The position numbers and the translations under genes are program-made. This document shows positions 52,138-59,388 of a stretch of DNA of 64,000 bases, in pieces. This stretch comes from UBA4093 sp036676455 (GTDB lineage: Bacteria > Cyanobacteriota > Sericytochromatia > S15B-MN24 > UBA4093). Below the pieces are notes generated by a model. That model saw only the letters and a list, made by a program, of their open reading frames with translations, made no database searches and was not told where the DNA came from. The stretch covers positions 1-64,000 of the forward strand of contig JAKFCW010000082.1 of assembly GCA_036676455.1 (NCBI GenBank), read 5' to 3'. The first letter of the stretch is position 1. Every line of letters starts with the position of its first letter.

Positions 52138-52593
52138 CTACACATGCTCCAGGGCCCCGGCCTCTTCCTGGTTGAGAATGAGGTCGAGGTCCAGAAGAAT
52201 CAGCAGCCGACCTTCAAGCTTGGCAATCCCCTTGAGGAAGGCGCTATCGACCTGAGTGGCCACCATATCCGGGGTGGGCTCGACCGACGCCACATCCAGG
52301 CGCAGCACCTCACTGACCGCATCGACGATCATGCCCACGGTCCTCTTGGCGACCGTCACGATGATGATCCGGGTGCTCTTGGTGGCCTCGCCGACCGACA
52401 AACGGAAGCGCTTGCGGAGATCCACCACCGGGATGATCTTGCCCCGCAGGTTGACCACTCCCTCCACGAAGTCGGGGGAACGGGGAACCTTGGTGATCTC
52501 GGGCATGCGAACGATCTCCTGGACCGCGGCGATATCGACCCCAAACTCCTCAGCTCCCAGGTTGAAGCTGACCAGCTGCAGAATGTCGGCCAT
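52138..52593 (-). CDS. cheW: CheW-like chemotaxis coupling protein 2
   Basis: 151 residues, nearly identical to CheW 1: LVSFNLGAEEFGVDIAAVQE, VEGVVNLRGKIIPVVDLRKR and LLILLDLDLILNQEEAG. Differences cluster in residues about 110-125 and the last few positions. Two bases after receptor 2, and its stop abuts the downstream kinase gene. Confidence 0.95.
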   Translation of the reverse strand: MADILQLVSFNLGAEEFGVDIAAVQEIVRMPEITKVPRSPDFVEGVVNLRGKIIPVVDLRKRFRLSVGEATKSTRIIIVTVAKRTVGMIVDAVSEVLRLDVASVEPTPDMVATQVDSAFLKGIAKLEGRLLILLDLDLILNQEEAGALEHV

Positions 52594-52595
52594 GA

Positions 52596-54620
52596 CTACC
52601 TCCTTCCAGCCATGAGGGCGGGAGCCTGAGGAATCGTGCTATTGAGCGTACGAGCGGAGTCTTGGCTCTGGCCATCCTTGAAGAAGGCAATCGCCTCCAT
52701 GAGCGCATGGGCCTGGTTCTGCAAGTCGGTTGCCGCCTGAGCGACGAACCCAGTGGCGTTGGAGGTCTCCTGCGCCGAGCGGTTGATGCTCTCGACCGCC
52801 ATGACGACCTGGTCTCCGCCCTTCTTCTGCTCGGTGGTGGCCACCGTGACCTGCTGGGTCATGCGGTTCATAGTCTCCACCGCCATGATGATCTGCTCGG
52901 AGCCCTTGGCCTGCTCGCGAGTGGCCGCCATGACCTCATGAGTCAAGCGGTTCATCGCCCCCACCGCCTCGGTGATCTGAGCCGCGGCATGGGCCTGCTC
53001 ACCCGTGGCCTGGCCGATCTGCGCCCCGACGACGGCGGTCTCCTCGGCCGCCTTGACGATCAGCTGGATGGCGCTACCCGCTCCTTGGGCCAGCTGGGTC
53101 CCTTCCTGGATGGCCGCCTCGCCCTGCTTGGTGCTGGTGATCGCAGCCTCGGTCTCCCGTTGGATCCCCTTGATCAGCGTAGCGATCTCACCCGTCGCCT
53201 TGGCCGAGCGCTCGGCGAGCTTGCGCACTTCATCGGCGACCACCGCGAAGCCCCTGCCGTGCTCGCCGGCCCGAGCCGCCTCGATCGCCGCGTTGAGCGC
53301 CAGGAGGTTGGTCTGCTCGGCGATGTCATCGATCACCGCGATGATCGCTCCGATCTCTTCCGAGGACTTGCCCAGGTTCTGGATGACGGTGACGACCTCC
53401 TCCATCACGGCGTTGATCCGCTGCATGCCGGCGATCGTCTGCTCAACCGCCTTGCTGCCATCCACGGCGGCGGCGACCGTCTTCTCGACGTTTTGATTGG
53501 CCTGCATGGCGTTGCCCGCCACCTGCTGGATTGAGGCCGCCATCTCTTCGATCGAGGCCGAGGTCTGGTTCACCGCGGCGCCCAGCGTCTCGGCATTCCC
53601 GGCGACCTGCTGGATGGAGGCGGCCATCTCCTCGATGCTCGACGACGTCTCCTCGACGGCTGCTCCCAGGGCATGGGCGTTACCCGAAACCTGGGTGATG
53701 CTGGCCGCCATCTCCTCCATCGAGCTGGAGGTCTCCTCAACGGCAGAAGCCTGAGACTGGGCCGACATGGCCATCTGCTCGGAGCTGGAGGAAATCTGGT
53801 CGGCCCCCACCGCCACTGAGCTGGAGACTCCGCGCACCTGGGATACGATCTGGCGCAGATTGTCGATCATCTTCTGGAAGCTCTTGGCCATGTCCCCCAG
53901 CTCGTCGTTAGTCGTGATGGAGACGTGCTGGTTCAGGTTCCCCTCGGCAAGGCCCTCGGCCGCCTGGGCGACGGACTGCAGCCCCTTCGAGATCTGACGG
54001 GAGAGGAAGAGGGCGATCGCCACTCCAAGAGCCAACGCGAACAACAAGAGCCCAATCGTCATGGCCCGGACCTGATGGTAGGTCTCCGTGGCCGACTCGC
54101 TCTTCTCCTTGGCCTGCTCAGCCTTGATGGTCGTAAGCTTACCGACGCTCACGTCAATCTTATTGGCATGGACGCGCAGCTCTTTCAGCACCTGGATCGC
54201 GTCTGCATCTCGATTCTGGCGCGTGAGCGAGACGACGCGATCTCGAAAGCTGTCATACGCCACGGCGGCCTCCTGGGCATCCTTCAGGGCCTGCTGCCCC
54301 TCGGCGGTCGTCGCCAGCGGAGCGAACTCCTCGAGCTTGCGCACCAGCTCCTCACCATGGCGAGCCGCCTCCTGGAGGCTGCGATCGACATCGGCAGGAT
54401 TATCGGCCAGGACCATGTCGCGGACGGCCCGTGCTCTGGAGAGGTTATTGACGTTCGCGGACTCGATGATCATGATACCGCGTGCCTGGTTCATATACAT
54501 ATCATCAAGCATGGCATTGAATTCACCAAGCTTTGAGATTGCAAAGACTCCGAGGGCTGCCGTGAGTATCAATACGCTGGCGAATCCCGCCAACAACTTC
54601 ATCCCGATGGTGAATCGCAT
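52596..54620 (-). CDS. Methyl-accepting chemotaxis protein 2
   Basis: 674 residues, the same length as receptor 1. TM1 about 8-30, sensor helices 31-187, TM2 (MTIGLLLFALALGVAIALFL), HAMP, the three 28-residue repeats, and signalling tip GRGFAVVADEVRKLAERSA. The sensor domain is diverged from receptor 1 (for example NADIxVLKEL-like versus AATREIKNAR) while the cytoplasmic part is nearly the same. GGAGGAAGA precedes the ATG. A different stimulus probably feeds the same array. Confidence 0.95.
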   Translation of the reverse strand: MRFTIGMKLLAGFASVLILTAALGVFAISKLGEFNAMLDDMYMNQARGIMIIESANVNNLSRARAVRDMVLADNPADVDRSLQEAARHGEELVRKLEEFAPLATTAEGQQALKDAQEAAVAYDSFRDRVVSLTRQNRDADAIQVLKELRVHANKIDVSVGKLTTIKAEQAKEKSESATETYHQVRAMTIGLLLFALALGVAIALFLSRQISKGLQSVAQAAEGLAEGNLNQHVSITTNDELGDMAKSFQKMIDNLRQIVSQVRGVSSSVAVGADQISSSSEQMAMSAQSQASAVEETSSSMEEMAASITQVSGNAHALGAAVEETSSSIEEMAASIQQVAGNAETLGAAVNQTSASIEEMAASIQQVAGNAMQANQNVEKTVAAAVDGSKAVEQTIAGMQRINAVMEEVVTVIQNLGKSSEEIGAIIAVIDDIAEQTNLLALNAAIEAARAGEHGRGFAVVADEVRKLAERSAKATGEIATLIKGIQRETEAAITSTKQGEAAIQEGTQLAQGAGSAIQLIVKAAEETAVVGAQIGQATGEQAHAAAQITEAVGAMNRLTHEVMAATREQAKGSEQIIMAVETMNRMTQQVTVATTEQKKGGDQVVMAVESINRSAQETSNATGFVAQAATDLQNQAHALMEAIAFFKDGQSQDSARTLNSTIPQAPALMAGRR

Positions 54621-54722
54621 TCTTCCTCCTGCTAGAAAATAGCGCCCGTTTATTCCAGACGGTTGCCCCCTGTCGCGACGCCAGTTGATTGGGTAGTGAA
54701 TACCTAGAGTTCGTCCGAGAGG

Positions 54723-54787
54723 GATTTATTAGCGAGCGCGCCCATTCTAATCAGAGATTTATTAGCGAGCGCACCAATTCTAATCAT
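54723..54787. repeat. 33-bp tandem direct repeat, two copies
   Basis: Units begin at 54723 and 54756 with GATTTATTAGCGAGCGC and end ATTCTAATCA. They differ at three or four positions. They lie about 105-165 bp upstream of the receptor 2 start, so a regulator-binding role is plausible. Confidence 0.75.
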
Positions 54788-54925
54788 AGTCACGCCCAAG
54801 CGCTGAAACCAGGGAAGAACATCCTGATCTGCGGCTAACGCGTCGGAAGACTTCATGAACGGCGTTTTGAGGTGATTTGCGACCGATTCCCTTTAACCTA
54901 GACAGACATTCGTTTCGAAGAACAT

Positions 54926-54961
54926 AAGCCGGGGTCAGGACATTCATCCCGACCCCGGCTT
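54926..54961 (-). terminator. Terminator of the NamZ-like gene
   Basis: AAGCCGGGGTC and its complement flank AGGACATTCATCCC, which can extend the stem (GGGA/TCCT on the minus strand); 28 bp after the stop. Confidence 0.65.
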
Positions 54962-54988
54962 AGTTTCTCTGTGCGCTCGGCGCCCGAG

Positions 54989-56206
54989 CTACTCGTAGAG
55001 TAGATAGGGCCGACGCACCTCAAGGAAGAACGCCGCATCCCGATCCCAGGCCTTCACCACCGCCTCGACGGACGATCCCTTCGTCAGGGCCAGGCGAAGC
55101 TGGTCGTTGCCGGCCATGCGATCGAAGCCCTTGGACTCGAGCTTGAGCTTGCCGGGGTGCAGGCGCTGGATCTCCTCGAGCATGACGGCGCCCGTGCGGA
55201 CCGCCTGGAAGCGGTCGCGATCCGTGAGGACGATCTCCACGCCGTGCTTCTCGCCGATCCGGGTGGGCTTGAAACTGACACCAGGTAGATTCCGGGCGTT
55301 GAGGGACTTCGCGAGCTTCTCGCTGTCGATCCAAGAGGCGCCGACGCGCTCGAAGGGGCGCTCACCCATCCGACAATCGACGTTGCTCGCCTCGAAGAGG
55401 CAAATGCCCGGGTACAGGGCCGCCGTCACCGGGCTCAGCATCGCCGGGCTGGGCTTGGACCACGGCAGGCCGGTCGCCTCGAACCACATGCCGCGCTTCC
55501 AGCCCTTCATGGGAACGACCGTGAGGTCGCAGCCGATGCCGTAGGCCTCGTTGAACATGCGGGCCATCTCGCCCATGGTCATGCCGTGGCGCACGGGAAT
55601 CGGGTAGTAGCCCACGAAGGACGAGAGCTTGGGATCGAGGCGGAAGCCCTCCACCCCGACGCCGTTGATGGGGTTGGGGCGATCCAGCACCACGAAGGGG
55701 ATGCCGGCCTCGCGGGCGGCCTGCATGGCGAGCGCCATGGTAGATGCGTAGGTGTAGAAGCGCGCGCCGACGTCCGGCAGGTCGATGACCAGGACGTCCA
55801 GTCCCTTCAGCATCGCGGGCGTAGGCTTCTTGGTGGGGCCGTAGAGCGAGTGAATCGGGATCTCGCCCTCATGCTGGCCGGAGGCAATGTCTCCCTGACG
55901 GTCCGCCTTGAGGCCATGCTCGGGCGTGAGGATGGCCGCCACGCGCATGCGCGGGTCGTTCAGCAGGCGATCCAGCACCGGGACGCCCGTCCCATCGACG
56001 GCAGGGCGGTTGGTGATGAGACCGATGCGCTTGCCTTCGAGGAGGGCGACGCGCTCGGTGAGCAGGAGATCGATGCCCAGGGTCACGGGCGCGGCTTCGA
56101 CCAGCGTGCCGGAAACTCCCTTTGGGTGGGCCTGCGCGGAAGGCCAGGTGGAAACGGTCGCGATCGGGGCGGCGATGAGGGCGGCGACGAGCAGGAGGCG
56201 CTTCAC
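54989..56206 (-). CDS. NamZ-like exo-N-acetylmuramidase (DUF1343)
   Basis: 405 residues with a signal peptide (LLLVAALIAAPIATVSTWPSAQA). The DUF1343 core has GIDLLLTERVALLEGKRIGL, the catalytic-region LTPEHGLKADRQGD, VIDLPDVGARFYTYASTM and LDRPNPINGVGVEG. Characterised members (Bacillus NamZ) release terminal MurNAc from peptidoglycan fragments. It is exported here, so likely periplasmic cell-wall recycling. It starts two bases before the stop of the SPFH lipoprotein gene, indicating one operon. Confidence 0.9.
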   Translation of the reverse strand: MKRLLLVAALIAAPIATVSTWPSAQAHPKGVSGTLVEAAPVTLGIDLLLTERVALLEGKRIGLITNRPAVDGTGVPVLDRLLNDPRMRVAAILTPEHGLKADRQGDIASGQHEGEIPIHSLYGPTKKPTPAMLKGLDVLVIDLPDVGARFYTYASTMALAMQAAREAGIPFVVLDRPNPINGVGVEGFRLDPKLSSFVGYYPIPVRHGMTMGEMARMFNEAYGIGCDLTVVPMKGWKRGMWFEATGLPWSKPSPAMLSPVTAALYPGICLFEASNVDCRMGERPFERVGASWIDSEKLAKSLNARNLPGVSFKPTRIGEKHGVEIVLTDRDRFQAVRTGAVMLEEIQRLHPGKLKLESKGFDRMAGNDQLRLALTKGSSVEAVVKAWDRDAAFFLEVRRPYLLYE

Positions 56207-56207
56207 G

Positions 56208-57113
56208 TCAAGGCCTCGGCTGACGGCGGTCCGGCTTTTGGCCGTCCAGCAGGCTGCGGGCGTCGAGGAAGGCGTTCTCGGGGACGATCATGAGGTTGGG
56301 GGACTGCTTGATGGCGTCGGTTTTCATCTTGGCAATCTCCAGCTGGGTGTACTGCTCGGGCGTGATGCCCAGCGCGGTGCGGGCCTTGGCGCGGCCTTGG
56401 GCCTCGATCAGGGCGGCGTCGGCCTTGCCCTGCGCCTCGATGCGCATGCGTTCGGACTCCATGCGCGACTTCTCCAGGGCTTGCTTGGCGGCCAAGGTCT
56501 CCTGCTCGATCTGGGCCTTGGTCTCGACGGACTTCTTGATGGCTTCCGGCAGGGCGATGTCCGAGATGGCCACGGTCTCGATCCGCACGTAGTCGTCGCC
56601 GATGCCGTCGATGTCCACGATCTCGTTCTTGAGGCCGTTCTGAAGCACCTGCTTCATGAGGGAGGCCACCCGGGCGCCGCGGGTCTGGTAGACCTCGATC
56701 ACGCCGGATTGGCTGAAGGCGTAGCCGGCGGCCTGCTGGATCACGGGTTCCCAGCGCGAGGCGACCAGGCCGCTATGCCCGTCGAAGGGCTTCTTGTAGC
56801 GCTCGTAGAGCTTTACGACGTTGTCGTTGCTGGTCGAGAAATCGGGCTTGTACTGCACCCGCACGTCGACGGTGATCTCCTGGCCTTCCTTGGTGTTGAC
56901 CCGGAAGTTGTCGAGGTTGATGTTGTCCACCACGGTCGGGAACTCGAAGACCCGGGTGCCGATCCCGATGATGTGGAAGCCGGCCGCCAGGGGCTTGGCG
57001 GTGATGGAGCCGCTGTAGACGTTGGTCTTGACGCCGACCGCCCCCGGTTCGATGGTCGCGCAGCCGGTCATGGTGAGTGCCAAGAGCGCGAGGAGCGCGG
57101 GAGTTCGTTTCAA
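56208..57113 (-). CDS. SPFH/prohibitin-domain lipoprotein
   Basis: 301 residues. Lipobox TGC near residue 18 (LLALLALTMTGCATIEPG) replaces the usual membrane anchor of prohibitins. The SPFH domain (about 24-190; VYSGSITAKPLAAGFH, NLDNFRVNTKEGQEITVDV) is followed by a coiled coil (EQETLAAKQALEKSRMESER) and the conserved PEQYTQLEIAKMKTDAIKQS end. It would form rings on the periplasmic side rather than cytoplasmic. Operon with the NamZ-like gene. Confidence 0.88.
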   Translation of the reverse strand: MKRTPALLALLALTMTGCATIEPGAVGVKTNVYSGSITAKPLAAGFHIIGIGTRVFEFPTVVDNINLDNFRVNTKEGQEITVDVRVQYKPDFSTSNDNVVKLYERYKKPFDGHSGLVASRWEPVIQQAAGYAFSQSGVIEVYQTRGARVASLMKQVLQNGLKNEIVDIDGIGDDYVRIETVAISDIALPEAIKKSVETKAQIEQETLAAKQALEKSRMESERMRIEAQGKADAALIEAQGRAKARTALGITPEQYTQLEIAKMKTDAIKQSPNLMIVPENAFLDARSLLDGQKPDRRQPRP

Positions 57114-57230
57114 GTCGAGTTCCTCCTGAGAGCGGCTGGTGGGGGGCGAAACGGTCTTTGCGACTTATACCCGCATGCGCGAGGGCCTACCGGAAGACGC
57201 ATGGTAGGATCGGGACAGCGCCCATGGGGG

Positions 57231-57287
57231 GCCGTCACCCTCGCTTTCGCGGGGGGCCACTGGATTCCCGCCTTCGCGGGAATGACG
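57231..57287 (-). repeat. REP-like palindrome copy 2
   Basis: On the minus strand ATTCCCGCGAAGGCGGGAAT (57264-57283), CCAGTGG linker, then CCCCCCGCGAAAGCGAGGGTGA. Same family as 4691-4765. It lies between the divergent SPFH and KamB-like genes. Confidence 0.85.
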
Positions 57288-57329
57288 CTCACGCGAGCGC
57301 AGGCTTGGTTTACCTGTGAGGAGTTGATC

Positions 57330-58370
57330 GTGGATCTCTTTGAACGCTGCCGCATGGTCCCTGCCCTAGCTATCGTCGGGACGGCCAAGAACGTCGGCAA
57401 GACGACCACCATGAACTGGTTGATCGCGCGCTTCGAGGCGCAAGGCATCCGCCTGGGGCTGACCTCGGTGGGGCGCGACGGCGAGGACCTCGACATGGTC
57501 ACCGATCGCCCCAAGCCGCGCATCACCCCGCCGCCGGGAACCCTGGTGGCCACGGCGCACCTGTCGGCCAAGCGTTCCTCGGCCCGCCTCAAGGAAGTGC
57601 GAGCGACCCCCTTCCGGACGGCGATCGGCCCGGTCTCGATCTACGAGGTCCAGTCCGTGGGCACCGTCGAGGTGGCGGGACCGGTCTCGATGAGCGACAC
57701 GCGCCGGCTGGTGGAGATGCTGCGCGAGCTGGGCGCCAAGCAGGTCTTCGTGGACGGCGCCATCGACCGGCGCGCGTCGGCCGCCTCGGACGTGGCGCAG
57801 GGCGTGATCCTGGCGACCGGCCTGGCGCTTTCGGAGGACCCCGAGGAGGTCGTGCAGCGCACCCTGGCGCACGTTCGCTGGTTGAGCCTGCCGAGCGCTC
57901 CCTTCGCGGTCCCGGATCAGGCCGGCGCCCTTCTCGCGGACGGCGGCTTCCTGCCGTGGCCCGGCAAGAGCCTTCTCGAGCAAGCGGACGAGCTCGCTCG
58001 CTGGCTGCCCCAGGCGGCCACGGCGCTGGTCTTGCCGGGAGCCTTCACCGCGGCGATGGCCCGGGGGCTGGTGACGCGAAGCGCAAGCGGGCAGGAGCTG
58101 GCGGTGGTGGTTCCCGACGGCACGCACGTCCTCATGGAGCCCGCCGCCTTCGAGGATCTGGAGGCTCGGGGCGTCAAGGTTTACGCCTCGCGCCCCATCC
58201 AGTTGATGGCGCTCACGCTGAATCCCACGAGCCCGCAGGGAGCCAAGACCGATCCGGCGCGCTTCCTGGCGCGGATGCAAGCGGAACTTCCGCAACTGCC
58301 GATCTACGATCTCGAGCTGGGAAAAGTGCTCGCCGCCTCAAACCGGGGCGATGGAGCTGCCCACAGCTAG
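57330..58370 (+). CDS. KamB-like P-loop protein of the lysine aminomutase system
   Basis: 346 residues from GTG 57330 (TGAGGAG eight bases upstream). Walker A is IVGTAKNVGKTTTMN near residue 14, followed by LGLTSVGRDGEDLD and later FVDGAIDRRASAASD and VILATGLALS. This pattern matches my recollection of the KamB family, named as a lysine 5,6-aminomutase reactivase subunit. Two B12-mutase subunit genes lie 1 kb downstream, which supports it. The usual partner KamC (MutS-like) is not in the window. The label is an inference; ATP binding is well supported. Confidence 0.6.
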   Translation: MDLFERCRMVPALAIVGTAKNVGKTTTMNWLIARFEAQGIRLGLTSVGRDGEDLDMVTDRPKPRITPPPGTLVATAHLSAKRSSARLKEVRATPFRTAIGPVSIYEVQSVGTVEVAGPVSMSDTRRLVEMLRELGAKQVFVDGAIDRRASAASDVAQGVILATGLALSEDPEEVVQRTLAHVRWLSLPSAPFAVPDQAGALLADGGFLPWPGKSLLEQADELARWLPQAATALVLPGAFTAAMARGLVTRSASGQELAVVVPDGTHVLMEPAAFEDLEARGVKVYASRPIQLMALTLNPTSPQGAKTDPARFLARMQAELPQLPIYDLELGKVLAASNRGDGAAHS

Positions 58371-58745
58371 GGCTCCAGCGTCGAGCAACACGGCATCAAG
58401 GGCCGCGATCAGGTCCCGCCGGCGATAGGGCTTGACGACGTAGCCGTTGGCTCCGGCCTGCAGGGCCTTCTCTTGATCTTCGCGCAAGGCATGGGCCGAG
58501 ACGCAGACCACCGGGATCTCGCGGAAAGCGGGCTGGCTTCGCAGCCACGCAAGGACGGCAAAACCATCCAGGTGAGCCATGTGCATGTCCAGCAGGATGA
58601 CATCGATGTCGGGATGCATGCTCAGGAAGCCCAGGGCATCGTGGCCATTGGCGGCCTCGAAGACGCGATGCCCCATGTGCGTGATCATGGTGTGCAAGAG
58701 CTGGCGGTTCTGGGGTTCGTCCTCGACGATGAGAAACTTAAAAAT
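58338..58745 (-). CDS. Stand-alone receiver, probable ATT start
   Basis: 135 residues if started at ATT 58745, which has GGAG eight bases upstream. From there FKFLIVEDEPQNRQLLHTM gives the first strand and acidic pair; phospho-Asp is in VILLDMHMAHLDG, Ser in VCVSAHA, Lys in YVVKPYRR. The first ATG (58697) would delete the acidic pair and strand 1, giving a dead receiver. No ATG, GTG or TTG lies in frame between. The 3' end overlaps the convergent KamB-like gene by 33 bases. Confidence 0.75.
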   Translation of the reverse strand: MFKFLIVEDEPQNRQLLHTMITHMGHRVFEAANGHDALGFLSMHPDIDVILLDMHMAHLDGFAVLAWLRSQPAFREIPVVCVSAHALREDQEKALQAGANGYVVKPYRRRDLIAALDAVLLDAGALAVGSSIAPV

Positions 58746-58910
58746 GGGCCGGTCTCCTGATGCGAGGCGTAGCCCTCGCGGCGATTGAAGCAGGGCTGCG
58801 AGAAATTTTTTACCGGTCGATCTCCGTTTCTATCGATATCACATTGTCTCAACTTGTCTCAAGCCACCCAGAAAACCTGAATTCCCGATTGCAGGCCAAT
58901 TAACAGATTA

Positions 58911-58940
58911 TTGACACTCTGGAACCCTTGCGGCTACTAT
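58911..58940 (+). promoter_or_regulatory. sigma70-like promoter of the small HTH gene
   Basis: Consensus TTGACA (58911-58916), an 18-bp spacer and TACTAT (58935-58940), 22 bp before the ATG. A doubled TTGTCTCAA lies about 60 bp further upstream. Confidence 0.75.
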
Positions 58941-58961
58941 GGCCTGCGGAGGCTTGCTTGC

Positions 58962-59138
58962 ATGATCAAAACCCTGCTGACAATCAAGGACGTGATGACC
59001 CGGCTCCAGGTAAGCCGGGCCACGATTTATCGCCTGATTGAGCGGGGCGAGCTCAAGCCCTTCAAGATCGGCCGGTCACTGCGATTCGACGAGCAGGACC
59101 TCGACGCCTTCATCGACAAAAAGAAGGACGCGCCGTAG
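58962..59138 (+). CDS. AlpA/excisionase-type small HTH protein
   Basis: 58 residues from ATG 58962. A MerR-like winged helix, LTIKDVMTRLQVSRATIYRL then GELKPFKIGRSLRFDEQDLD, typical of the HTH_17 (excisionase/AlpA) family. These bind DNA in phage excision or regulate neighbouring genes. No integrase, att site or phage gene is near, so a chromosomal regulator is more likely. It has its own strong promoter and terminator. Confidence 0.88.
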   Translation: MIKTLLTIKDVMTRLQVSRATIYRLIERGELKPFKIGRSLRFDEQDLDAFIDKKKDAP

Positions 59139-59177
59139 CCGCGCAGATTCGCTCGATGCAGCTTGGCACGGGGTCAC

Positions 59178-59217
59178 GATCCTTGGGTGAGACGAGCCTT
59201 ACCCAAGGATCATTTTT
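59178..59217 (+). terminator. Intrinsic terminator of the small HTH gene
   Basis: GATCCTTGGGT stem with its complement ACCCAAGGATC, then ATTTTT, 40 bp after the stop. Confidence 0.85.
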
Positions 59218-59388
59218 AGCTTGGACAGGCCGCGTCACGTCCAAGGATGGGAATGCACCGCGCGCTGCTGACTTTCCGCCCCGGAACGTGAGATAATGAC
59301 GGACGGGCCAAGGCCCCGTGTCTGTTGACTTCCCCCGATGGCGAGGTGAAAGGTCAACGCAGACCCATCGAAACAAGGGACCCTGACG

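Larger units (their letters stand above)
54621..54988. other. 368-bp upstream region of receptor 2
   Basis: It contains a 33-bp tandem repeat (54723-54787), the NamZ-gene terminator (54926-54961) and presumably the receptor 2 promoter. No supported gene. Confidence 0.5.

Noticed and set aside
58962..59138. Excisionase of an integrated element
   Set aside because: No integrase, tRNA target, att-like direct repeats or phage genes are present within the surrounding region.
59218..59388. Cobalamin riboswitch before kamD
   Set aside because: I looked for the B12-box and its conserved stems and did not see them; only a short GTTGAC/GTCAAC dyad is present.
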